A stretch of 5,015 nucleotides of DNA from Hydrogenophaga sp. (GTDB taxonomy: Bacteria; Pseudomonadota; Gammaproteobacteria; Burkholderiales; Burkholderiaceae_C). The notes beneath the pieces are model-generated. The model had not been told where the DNA came from and did no database searches. It saw nothing but the letters and a program-made list of their open reading frames with translations. The stretch covers positions 1 through 5,015 of the forward strand of contig JAGXRS010000016.1 of NCBI GenBank assembly GCA_018335615.1. The letters run 5' to 3'. The position numbers were made by a program, and so were the translations under genes. Below, piece by piece: positions 1-4,895 of the stretch. The stretch's first letter is position 1, and the number at the start of each line of letters is the position of its first letter.

Positions 1-77
1 CGCCCACCGAGCACATGGTGACCGAAACCCTGATCCGCGGCATGTACGCCTACTGGAAGAAAGCGATGGACCTGTGA
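1..77 (+). CDS. Aromatic ring-hydroxylating oxygenase large (alpha) subunit, C-terminal end only
   Basis: Partial gene cut by the left window edge. Only the last 24 codons are present, read from position 3 to the TGA at 75-77. The peptide begins PTEHMVTETLIRGMY and ends YWKKAMDL. It is too short to identify alone. The call rests mainly on context: the next gene is a recognisable small subunit of this enzyme class, and its GTG start overlaps this stop by 4 bases. The short tail with an aromatic and basic pattern also resembles the usual C-terminus of Rieske-type alpha subunits. In that family the alpha subunit carries the Rieske 2Fe-2S centre and the mononuclear iron that activates oxygen. Neither domain lies inside the window, so substrate and catalytic residues cannot be judged. 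Confidence 0.6.
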   Translation, partial: PTEHMVTETLIRGMYAYWKKAMDL

Positions 78-592
78 ACACGCCAGACCTTGTTGACCCA
101 GCCGACCTGCAGAGCCTGCTGCTGCACCACGCCATCGACCGCTTCAACGCCGACTACGCCGCTGCGCTGGACGCGCGCCGCTTCGACGCCTGGCCCGACT
201 GCTTCACCGAAGACGCCCGTTACTGGGTGCAGGCGCGCGAGAACTTCGACCGCGGCCTGCCGCTGGCCCTGCTGGCGCTGGAGAGCCAGGGCATGCTGCG
301 CGACCGCATCTACGGCACCAGCCAGACCATCTACCACGGCCCTTACTACACGCGCCATGTGGTGAGCCCGGCACGCGTCACGGCGGCGGGCGCCGGCACG
401 GCGGATGACCCGATCCGCGCCGAGGCGAACTACGCGGTGTTCCGCACCAAGCCCGGCAGCGTGAGCGAGGTCTACAACGTGGGCCGCTACATCGACGCCT
501 TCGTGCGCACCGAGGCCGGCCTGAAGCTGCAGGAACGCCGCTGTGTGTACGACAGCGAGATGGTGCTGAACTCGCTGATCTACCCGATCTGA
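74..592 (+). CDS. Aromatic ring-hydroxylating dioxygenase small (beta) subunit, NagH-like
   Basis: A 172-residue cytoplasmic protein of the ring-hydroxylating dioxygenase beta family (SnoaL/NTF2-like fold), about the usual 160-180 residues. The beta subunit has no redox centre; it packs with alpha subunits in the oxygenase and can influence substrate fit. Visible family features are an N-terminal helix with ALDARRFDAWPDCFTEDARY (residues 31-50), the block RENFDRGLPLALLALES (55-71), DRIYG (76-80), YHGPYYTRH (86-94), and the conserved end YDSEMVLNSLIYPI (159-172). From memory this resembles the small subunit of salicylate 5-hydroxylase (NagH) more than benzoate or biphenyl types, so a hydroxylated or carboxylated aromatic substrate is plausible but unproven. 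The GTG start lies inside the upstream stop (GTGA overlap), implying translational coupling. An imperfect GGAAG at 55-59 lies upstream. No promoter is needed between the two genes. Substrate cannot be decided here. Confidence 0.88.
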   Translation: MNTPDLVDPADLQSLLLHHAIDRFNADYAAALDARRFDAWPDCFTEDARYWVQARENFDRGLPLALLALESQGMLRDRIYGTSQTIYHGPYYTRHVVSPARVTAAGAGTADDPIRAEANYAVFRTKPGSVSEVYNVGRYIDAFVRTEAGLKLQERRCVYDSEMVLNSLIYPI

Positions 593-593
593 G

Positions 594-626
594 CGCGCCG
601 CCCCTGGGCGTGCCTGACAGGGCGCG
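594..626. other. GC-rich dyad just after the dioxygenase operon
   Basis: Two bases after the stop codon, CGCGCC (594-599) can pair with GGCGCG (621-626) over a 21-base loop. That loop region has a smaller competing CGCC/GGCG fold (599-602 with 607-610). No T-run follows, so this is not a standard intrinsic terminator. It could act as an mRNA 3'-end stabiliser, or be chance in GC-rich DNA. Confidence 0.25.
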
Positions 627-635
627 ACGTCTGGT

Positions 636-664
636 GAGGGCTTCGACAGGCTCAGCCCGAACGG
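636..664 (+). repeat. REP-like palindromic repeat, copy 1
   Basis: A 24-base core at 641-664 begins CTTCGACAGGCTCAG and ends CGAACGG. Bases 639-658 form a hairpin: a GGGC left arm (638-641) and a GCCC right arm (655-658) around the 13-base loop TTCGACAGGCTCA, with an extra T-A pair possible at the top of the stem. From memory, closely similar short repeats are scattered between genes in many high-GC proteobacteria. It lies in the intergenic space between two convergent operons, the usual place for REP elements. Confidence 0.8.
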
Positions 665-668
665 ACGG

Positions 669-690
669 GCGTTCAGATCGAACTGAATGC
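669..690. other. 8-bp stem hairpin between REP copies
   Basis: GCGTTCAG (669-676) pairs with CTGAATGC (683-690) around the loop ATCGAA. The stem is 8 bp including one G-T wobble. It is the best simple hairpin in this intergenic region and is unrelated in sequence to the flanking REP copies. No T-run follows on either strand, so a terminator call is weak. It may protect the 3' end of the dioxygenase mRNA or help transcription termination. Confidence 0.4.
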
Positions 691-745
691 GCGCTCAGAT
701 TGAATGAATGGCCGGGCGAATAGAAACATCGGGCGAACGAAACAC

Positions 746-774
746 CCGTTCGCCCTGAGCCTGTCGAAGGGCTC
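746..774 (-). repeat. REP-like palindromic repeat, copy 2 (inverted)
   Basis: Same family as the copy at 641-664 but on the opposite strand; the 24-base core is 746-769. Read on the minus strand it is identical to copy 1 except at four positions, which lie in the two stem arms. The left arm is GCCC instead of GGGC and the right arm GGGC instead of GCCC, so the hairpin is preserved by paired changes. Together with copy 1 it forms a head-to-head pair separated by 81 bases, as in a BIME (paired REP) arrangement. Confidence 0.8.
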
Positions 775-795
775 GCCCGCAGGCCTGGGCCAGGA

Positions 796-819
796 CTTCG
801 ACAGGGTCAGCCCGAACGG
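796..819 (+). repeat. REP-like palindromic repeat, copy 3 (slightly degenerate)
   Basis: The 24-base core differs from copy 1 at one loop base (CAGGGTCAG instead of CAGGCTCAG). The left arm, just before and into the core, is GGAC rather than GGGC. That leaves an A-C mismatch in an otherwise intact stem with GCCC at 810-813. Orientation matches copy 1. Confidence 0.75.
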
Positions 820-862
820 GTTTGGCCCGACGCGTCAACGAATCCTTGAGCGCAACAACTCC

Positions 863-886
863 CCGTTCGTTATGAGCGTGTCGAAG
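863..886 (-). repeat. REP-like palindromic repeat, copy 4 (inverted, degenerate)
   Basis: This copy is on the minus strand and ends about 40 bases from the amiC stop codon. The outer sequences (CGAACGG end and CTTCGACA start) are kept. However, the stem arm is changed to TAAC opposite GCCC and the loop has a C in place of G, so the internal hairpin is largely lost. It pairs head-to-head with copy 3 across 43 bases. It looks like an older, decaying copy. Confidence 0.65.
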
Positions 887-925
887 GGCTCACGCGCTCT
901 ACCGAGGCTGCGGGCGCAAAACCCC

Positions 926-2422
926 TCACATCTGCCGGTTGCGCGCCAGCGGCGGGTTCTGCGAGAAGTAGCGCACGATGCCCTTGAGCAGCGCATCGGC
1001 CAGCTGGGTCTGGTAGGCCACGCTTTTGAGGCGCAGCTCCTCTTCCGGGTTGCTGATGAAGGCGGTTTCCACCAGCACGCTGGGGATGTCGGGGGCTTTC
1101 AGCACCGCGAAGCCGGCCTGCTCCACGCGCGGCTTGTGCAGCTTGCCCACGCGTCCCACTTCCCCCAGCATGGCCGTGCCCAGGCGCAGGCTGTCGTTGA
1201 TCTGGGCGGTGGTGCTCATGTCGAGCATGGCGCGCTGTACCGTGGCGTCCTGGGCTTTGACGTTGACGCCCCCCACCCGGTCGGCGGCGTTTTCCTTGTC
1301 GGCCATCCAGCGCGCGGCCGCGCTGCTGGCCCCCCGGGTGCTCAGCGCGTAGACGCTCGCGCCCTGCGGGCGGGGCGTGTAGAACGCATCGGCGTGGATG
1401 CTGATGAACAGGTCGGCGTTCACCCGCTGCGCCTTCTGTACCCGCACGTGCAGGGGCACGAAGAAGTCGGCGTCGCGGGTGAGGAAGGCGCGCATGGGGT
1501 TGCCGTTGACCCGGGTGGCATTGATGCGGTCGCGCAGCCGCAGGGCGATCTGCAGCACCACGTCTTTCTCGTACGTGCCGCCGGGGCCAATGGCACCCGG
1601 GTCCTCACCGCCGTGCCCTGGGTCGAGCGCCACGATGATGAGGCGCTCGGTGCTCGTCTTGCGGGCCGGGGGGGCGGGGCGCGGCGCGGGAGCAGCGGCA
1701 ACCGAGGAAGGCGGTGCAGCCGGGGCGGCGCTGGCCACCGGGGGCGTGGTGGGCGCGGTCTCGGGCCTGGCGGTGGCGCCCATGCCTTGTGCGCGCTGCG
1801 CGATGAGCGCGCCCAGTGGGTCGGGGGCAGCGGCGTCGGCTGCGCCCCCCGCTGCGGCGGACTCGGCGCGGCCCATGGCGTCGGTTTCCAGACCGAGCAG
1901 GCGCGCGGCGCGCAGGCTGGCCTCGTCCAGTTCCCTGATGCGCTGGCTGATCAGCTGCTCCAGCGGATCGGGCGGGTTCAGCGGATACAGGTCCAGCACC
2001 AGCCGGTGCTGGTAGGCCGCCACCGGCTGCAGCTGGAAAAGCTGCGGCCGGATGGGCTGCTTCAGTTCGATCACCAGGCGCGCGCTCCCGGGGTTGCCTG
2101 GCACCACGCGCAGCCCCGCGATGTTCGGGTCGCTGGAGCGGAGCTGGGCCACCAGGTCGCGCAGCCCCGCCACCAGGTCGATGCCTTCGATGTCCAGCTG
2201 CAGGCGCAGCGGGTCGCTGCTGGTCACCGGTTGCGCTTTGAGCACACCGTCGGACTCGATGGTGACGCGCGTGTAGTCGTCGGCGGGCCAGAGCCGCACC
2301 GCCACCACCGTGGCACCCCAGGCGATCTGCTGGCTGCCCAGCAAGATCAGCAGCGTGCTGGCGCGCAGCAGGCGCCGGCGGTCCAGGCCGGGCAAGGGGA
2401 CAGGGGGAATGCGCGGGCTCAA
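926..2422 (-). CDS. amiC: N-acetylmuramoyl-L-alanine amidase AmiC (Tat-exported)
   Basis: Zinc amidase that cuts the bond between N-acetylmuramic acid and L-alanine in septal peptidoglycan in the periplasm, helping daughter cells separate. The 498-residue product (TTG start) reads as a Tat signal with LDRRRLLRAS (13-22), a hydrophobic stretch and a likely cut near AWGA (34-37). An AMIN domain follows (about 39-146, starting VVAVRLWPADDYTRVTIES), then an Ala/Pro-rich linker (about 147-259) and an Amidase_3 domain (about 261-488). Catalytic-site residues are in place: His270 in DPGHGGED, Glu285 in YEKDVVLQ, His343 in SIHADAF and Glu452 in LVETAFIS. QVEQ-like VEQAGFAVLKAPDIPS also matches AmiC. 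The TTG is chosen because GGAGG (2435-2431) sits 8 bases before it and the signal peptide is then of normal length. An in-frame ATG at 2470 has no clear ribosome-binding site. It lies downstream of tsaE, probably in one operon. Septal activators of the NlpD/EnvC type are expected from the family but not visible here. The linker is longer than in E. coli AmiC. Confidence 0.95.
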   Translation of the reverse strand: MSPRIPPVPLPGLDRRRLLRASTLLILLGSQQIAWGATVVAVRLWPADDYTRVTIESDGVLKAQPVTSSDPLRLQLDIEGIDLVAGLRDLVAQLRSSDPNIAGLRVVPGNPGSARLVIELKQPIRPQLFQLQPVAAYQHRLVLDLYPLNPPDPLEQLISQRIRELDEASLRAARLLGLETDAMGRAESAAAGGAADAAAPDPLGALIAQRAQGMGATARPETAPTTPPVASAAPAAPPSSVAAAPAPRPAPPARKTSTERLIIVALDPGHGGEDPGAIGPGGTYEKDVVLQIALRLRDRINATRVNGNPMRAFLTRDADFFVPLHVRVQKAQRVNADLFISIHADAFYTPRPQGASVYALSTRGASSAAARWMADKENAADRVGGVNVKAQDATVQRAMLDMSTTAQINDSLRLGTAMLGEVGRVGKLHKPRVEQAGFAVLKAPDIPSVLVETAFISNPEEELRLKSVAYQTQLADALLKGIVRYFSQNPPLARNRQM

Positions 2423-2430
2423 GGGGCAGG

Positions 2431-2435
2431 CCTCC
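2431..2435 (-). promoter_or_regulatory. Ribosome-binding site supporting a TTG start of amiC
   Basis: On the minus strand GGAGG lies 8 bases before TTG at 2422-2420. The competing ATG (2470-2468) is preceded by GTGCCGCCCTTCC, which has no purine-rich element. This favours the shorter protein, whose signal peptide has 14 residues before the first arginine of the RRR run. Confidence 0.55.
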
Positions 2436-2483
2436 GAGCTGCGCACCGCGGAACGGAGTGCCGACGGCATGGAAGGGCGGCAC

Positions 2484-3029
2484 TCATGCGGCCACGCCGT
2501 CAAGCAGCAACCGCCCCGTCGGCGTGCGGGCCTGCATGCACACCTGCCGCGCCTCGTCCACGCCGCTGTCGTCTTCAAGCGGGTGGTGTGTGGGCGGTTG
2601 CACGGGGTGGGGCATGTCGTCGGGTTGGATGTGGATGTCCAGATCGACCGTGGGCATGAACACGCCGGCACGTTCGGGCCATTCCACCAGCTTGAGGCCA
2701 GCGCTGGCAAAAAGTTCGCGGAAGCCCGCTTCTTCCCATTCGCGCGGATCGGTGAAGCGGTAGAAGTCAAAGTGCCAGATGTGCAGCGGCTCGCCAGCCG
2801 GCATCACCGGGCAGTCAATCGCGCTGTGCGGCTCGACCACGGCGTAGGTGGGGCTCTTGATGCGCCCGCGCACGCCCAGGGCACGCAGCAGGTGGCGCAC
2901 GAAGGTGGTCTTGCCCGCACCCAGGTCGCCGTGCAGCGCGAGCGTGGCGTGGGCAATGGCCGGGCAGCCGGCCAGGCGCTGGGCAAAGGCCGCGGTGTCG
3001 GTCTCGTCGGTCCAGCGGTCGCGCCACAC
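2484..3029 (-). CDS. tsaE: tRNA threonylcarbamoyladenosine biosynthesis ATPase TsaE
   Basis: Cytoplasmic P-loop ATPase that works with TsaB and TsaD to transfer the threonylcarbamoyl group to A37 of ANN-decoding tRNAs (t6A). The 181-residue product has the Walker A motif GDLGAGKTT (34-42), the family motif RIKSPTYAVVEPH (56-68), HFDFYRF (86-92, with the family's conserved Asp) and LVEWPERAG (114-122). The GTG start at 3029 is preceded by GGAGG five bases away on the minus strand, and there is no ATG in frame nearby. E. coli TsaE is about 153 residues. The extra length is mostly an insertion of about 20 residues rich in Pro, His and Asp (about 136-157) between the IHIQ strand and the final TGRLLLDGV strand. 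It is first gene of a tsaE-amiC unit, with 61 bases to the preferred amiC start, and is divergent from queG. A tsaE next to a cell-wall amidase is a known arrangement, as in E. coli tsaE-amiB. Confidence 0.95.
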   Translation of the reverse strand: MWRDRWTDETDTAAFAQRLAGCPAIAHATLALHGDLGAGKTTFVRHLLRALGVRGRIKSPTYAVVEPHSAIDCPVMPAGEPLHIWHFDFYRFTDPREWEEAGFRELFASAGLKLVEWPERAGVFMPTVDLDIHIQPDDMPHPVQPPTHHPLEDDSGVDEARQVCMQARTPTGRLLLDGVAA

Positions 3030-3034
3030 CCCGT

Positions 3035-3039
3035 CCTCC
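3035..3039 (-). promoter_or_regulatory. Ribosome-binding site supporting the GTG start of tsaE
   Basis: On the minus strand GGAGG is followed by ACGGG and then GTG (3029-3027). The reading frame stays open far upstream on this strand, but that extension is antisense to queG. This site and the start of the TsaE-like sequence right after it fix the start. Confidence 0.7.
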
Positions 3040-3080
3040 CGCGTGGTGGCAGGAGAATCAGGCGTTCCTGCGGGCGTTTC

Positions 3081-3086
3081 TACAAT
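3081..3086 (+). promoter_or_regulatory. Possible -10 element (TACAAT) for queG
   Basis: TACAAT matches the sigma-70 -10 consensus at five of six bases. It lies in the 66-base divergent gap between tsaE and queG. I see no good -35 hexamer 16-18 bases upstream and no extended -10 TG. A start about seven bases downstream would place the first transcribed base at about 3092-3094, only a few bases from the queG ATG at 3096. Confidence 0.4.
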
Positions 3087-3095
3087 GGGCGGAAC

Positions 3096-4205
3096 ATGAA
3101 TGCCGGTCTTGATGCTGCTCAACTCGTCTCTCAGATACAGGCCTGGGGCCAAGAGTTGGCATTTTCCCAAATTGGCGTGGCAGGTGTCGACCTCTCGGCA
3201 GCCGAACCTGGACTTCGGGCCTGGCTGGACGCGGGCTTTCACGGCAGCATGGGCTACATGGCCAGCCACGGCATGAAACGCGCCCGCCCGGCCGAGCTGG
3301 TGCCGGGCACGGTGAGCGTGGTCACCGCCCGCATGGACTACCTGCCGCGCGACACGCCTGCAGGCTGGCAAAGCGCCGAGCTGCAGCGTCTGCAGCGGCC
3401 CGGCGAGGCCATCGTGTCGGTGTACGCCCGGGGGCGCGACTACCACAAGGTGCTGCGCAACCGCCTGCAGAAACTGGCCGAGCGCATCGCCGCCGAAGTG
3501 GGCCCGCTGGGCCACCGCGTGTTCACCGACTCGGCTCCCGTGCTGGAAGCCGAACTGGCCAGCCGCAGCGGGCAGGGCTGGCGCGGCAAGCACACGCTGG
3601 TGCTCAGCCGCGAAGGCGGCTCCATGTTCTTCCTGGGCGAGATCTACCTGGACCTGGCCCTGCCCGCGACCGCACCGGTGAGCGAGCACTGCGGGGCCTG
3701 CAGCGCCTGCATCAGCGCCTGCCCGACCGGGGCCATCCTCGGCCCACACCGGTTGGACGCGCGGCGCTGCATTTCCTACCTGACCATCGAGCACGCGGGC
3801 GCCATCCCCGAAGACCTGCGCCCGTTGATGGGCAACCGCATCTACGGCTGCGACGACTGCCAGCTGGTCTGTCCGTGGAACAAGTTCGCGCAGCGCTCCA
3901 CGTTACCCGATTTCGATGCGCGCGAAGGCCTGACCGGTGCCACGCTGGTCGAGCTGTTCGCGTGGACCGAAGACGAATTCCTGCGCCGCACCGAGGGCAG
4001 CCCGATCCGGCGCATCGGGCACGAGCGCTGGCTGCGCAACATCGCCGTGGCGCTGGGCAACGCGCTGCGCAGCGAAACCGATTTGGCACAACGCCAGTGC
4101 CTGCACCACGCCCTGGCCAGCCGCGCACAACACCCCGCCGATCCCGTTCGGGAATCGGTGGACTGGGCCCTGCGCGCCGGTCTGCCAGCCGACCCGACCC
4201 GCTGA
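3096..4205 (+). CDS. queG: Epoxyqueuosine reductase QueG
   Basis: Cytoplasmic cobalamin-dependent, iron-sulfur enzyme that reduces epoxyqueuosine to queuosine in the wobble position (34) of tRNAs for Asp, Asn, His and Tyr, the last step of queuosine synthesis. The product is 369 residues, close to the normal family length. Seen in order: the N-terminal DUF1730-like region with FHGSMGYM (48-55), ARGRDYHKVLRNRL (111-124), and TDSAPVLEAELA (144-155), whose Asp145 matches the conserved acid of the family. Next comes the ferredoxin-like cluster CGACSACISACP (Cys199, 202, 205, 209), then Cys225 and GCDDCQLVCPWN (Cys252, 255, 259). All eight cluster cysteines are present. The C-terminus (about 310-362, RIGHERWLRNIAVALGNAL) looks like the HEAT-like repeat seen in proteobacterial QueG. 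The ATG at 3096 has only a weak GGCGGA just before it, but the family N-terminus fits. It is divergent from tsaE and appears to be transcribed alone. Confidence 0.96.
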   Translation: MNAGLDAAQLVSQIQAWGQELAFSQIGVAGVDLSAAEPGLRAWLDAGFHGSMGYMASHGMKRARPAELVPGTVSVVTARMDYLPRDTPAGWQSAELQRLQRPGEAIVSVYARGRDYHKVLRNRLQKLAERIAAEVGPLGHRVFTDSAPVLEAELASRSGQGWRGKHTLVLSREGGSMFFLGEIYLDLALPATAPVSEHCGACSACISACPTGAILGPHRLDARRCISYLTIEHAGAIPEDLRPLMGNRIYGCDDCQLVCPWNKFAQRSTLPDFDAREGLTGATLVELFAWTEDEFLRRTEGSPIRRIGHERWLRNIAVALGNALRSETDLAQRQCLHHALASRAQHPADPVRESVDWALRAGLPADPTR

Positions 4206-4318
4206 GCGCGGCCGGGTTCGGTCGCCCCAGCGTTCTGGTCTTCCATCCATCTTGAGTTGCAGGCGCTGCCGAAGGCGCTGACGGGCACATCCATTGCCCA
4301 GTTACATGCGGCCCGTTC

Positions 4319-4337
4319 AACACGGCGCCACGGTGTT
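4319..4337. other. Small hairpin in the queG to lipoprotein gap
   Basis: AACAC (4319-4323) pairs with GTGTT (4333-4337) around a nine-base loop that contains the palindrome GGCGCC. It lies about 30 bases before the lipoprotein start. No T-run follows, so it is not a clear terminator. The rest of the 161-base gap (4206-4366) holds a direct repeat AGGCGCTG (4261-4268 and 4273-4280) and no convincing promoter. Confidence 0.25.
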
Positions 4338-4355
4338 CCTTCCTCCCTGCTTCAC

Positions 4356-4359
4356 GAGG
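4356..4359 (+). promoter_or_regulatory. Ribosome-binding site of the Met/His-rich lipoprotein gene
   Basis: GAGG lies seven bases before the ATG at 4367, a good spacing. Together with the signal peptide that starts exactly there, it supports this reading frame over the several overlapping open frames in the same stretch. Confidence 0.6.
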
Positions 4360-4366
4360 TATTCCC

Positions 4367-4693
4367 ATGCTCCATGGCAAAGCGCTGCTGGCCTTGCTCT
4401 CCCTGGTGTTGTTGAACGCGTGCGCTGGCCCTGGCCACCCGCATGGCAACCCCATGCGTGCTGGCGCGCAGGCGCAACACCCCGACATGCAGACTCTGCA
4501 CGAGCACATGCGCCAGGCGCGCAGCCCCGAGGAATGCCAGGCCCTCATGCAGCGCCACATGCAGGCCATGCATCCGGGCATGTCGATGCAAGACATGCCC
4601 CAGCAGATGCGCGACATGTGCATGCAGCACATGCAGGGCATGCCGCAGGCGCCCGCGCCCTCTCCGGGTGGCTCCACGATGCCCTCCCGCTGA
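4367..4693 (+). CDS. Small Met/His/Gln-rich lipoprotein, function unknown
   Basis: A 108-residue protein I do not recognise. It begins with a lipoprotein signal peptide: Lys5, a hydrophobic run LLALLSLVLL, and lipobox LNAC with the lipidated Cys19. It should be anchored in a membrane facing the periplasm. The 90-residue mature part has 15 Met, 8 His and 13 Gln by my count, and two more Cys (57 and 85). Met and His cluster in residues 38-92, for example HPDM, LHEHM, MHPGMSM and RDMCMQHM. Two related units, MQRHMQAM (61-68) and MQHMQGM (86-92), suggest internal duplication. Residues 41-68 look helical; the tail is Pro/Gly-rich. Thioether and imidazole side chains of this kind bind Cu(I) or Ag(I) in periplasmic proteins such as SilE and CusF, so metal binding is a fair inference but no family motif proves it. 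No metal-resistance gene lies within the window. Confidence 0.78.
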   Translation: MLHGKALLALLSLVLLNACAGPGHPHGNPMRAGAQAQHPDMQTLHEHMRQARSPEECQALMQRHMQAMHPGMSMQDMPQQMRDMCMQHMQGMPQAPAPSPGGSTMPSR

Positions 4694-4830
4694 CCGGTTC
4701 AGTCCCTTGGCCGCTGCCGCGCTGTTTGCGAGGCACGTCGCGCCTGTCACTGGACCACCACGCGCGCTGTCATCGAATCCACCCGCACGGTGAAGCGCCG
4801 TGTTCACGACCGCCGCACCGCCCGGCGCGT

Positions 4831-4844
4831 GTTGCACCTGCAAC
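4831..4844. other. Short perfect inverted repeat before the last lipoprotein gene
   Basis: GTTGC (4831-4835) and GCAAC (4840-4844) flank ACCT, about 50 bases before the ATG at 4896. It could be a small operator-like dyad or chance. The rest of the 202-base gap (4694-4895) shows no gene and no convincing -10/-35 pair. Confidence 0.2.
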
Positions 4845-4882
4845 CTGACTCACGTTCCACCCACGCCCGAGAGGGCACACCC

Positions 4883-4888
4883 AAGGAG
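4883..4888 (+). promoter_or_regulatory. Strong ribosome-binding site of the last lipoprotein gene
   Basis: AAGGAG lies seven bases before the ATG at 4896. It is the strongest Shine-Dalgarno sequence in the window and identifies a gene whose stop codon is outside the window. Confidence 0.75.
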
Positions 4889-4895
4889 ACGCAGC

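Noticed and set aside
641..886. CRISPR-like array
   Set aside because: There are four repeats of about 24 bases, but they alternate in orientation, vary in sequence and have spacers of unequal length. This fits REP/BIME elements, not CRISPR.
704..2659. A 651-codon open frame on the + strand opposite amiC
   Set aside because: It runs through the REP repeats and then antisense to amiC and part of tsaE. It shows no domain-like sequence, is rich in Gly/Ala/Arg/His as expected for a shadow frame in high-GC DNA, and has no ribosome-binding site.
2310..3095. A long in-frame upstream extension of queG
   Set aside because: The frame is open back to 2310, but the extra part is antisense to tsaE and the start of amiC. 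The QueG family N-terminus begins at 3096.
3030..3794. A long in-frame upstream extension of tsaE on the minus strand
   Set aside because: It is antisense to queG. The TsaE-like sequence begins right after the GTG at 3029, which has its own GGAGG.
4190..4224. Possible terminator after queG
   Set aside because: CGACC and ACCC can pair with GGTCG and GGGT around the stop codon, but only with an internal mismatch. There is no T-run, and the left arm lies inside the coding sequence.
4278..4307. Candidate promoter for the Met-rich lipoprotein gene (CTGACG and TTACAT)
   Set aside because: Spacing is 18 bases, but the -10 matches consensus at only three of six bases. It is too weak to list as a feature.
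3712..4677. A 321-codon minus-strand frame crossing the end of queG and the lipoprotein gene
   Set aside because: It spans two clear + strand genes and the gap between them, with low-complexity composition (Met/Cys/Arg runs mirroring the Met-rich gene) and no recognisable domain.
4294..4848. An alternative + strand frame over the lipoprotein gene
   Set aside because: It has no ribosome-binding site and no signal peptide. The frame starting at 4367 has both, plus a lipobox.
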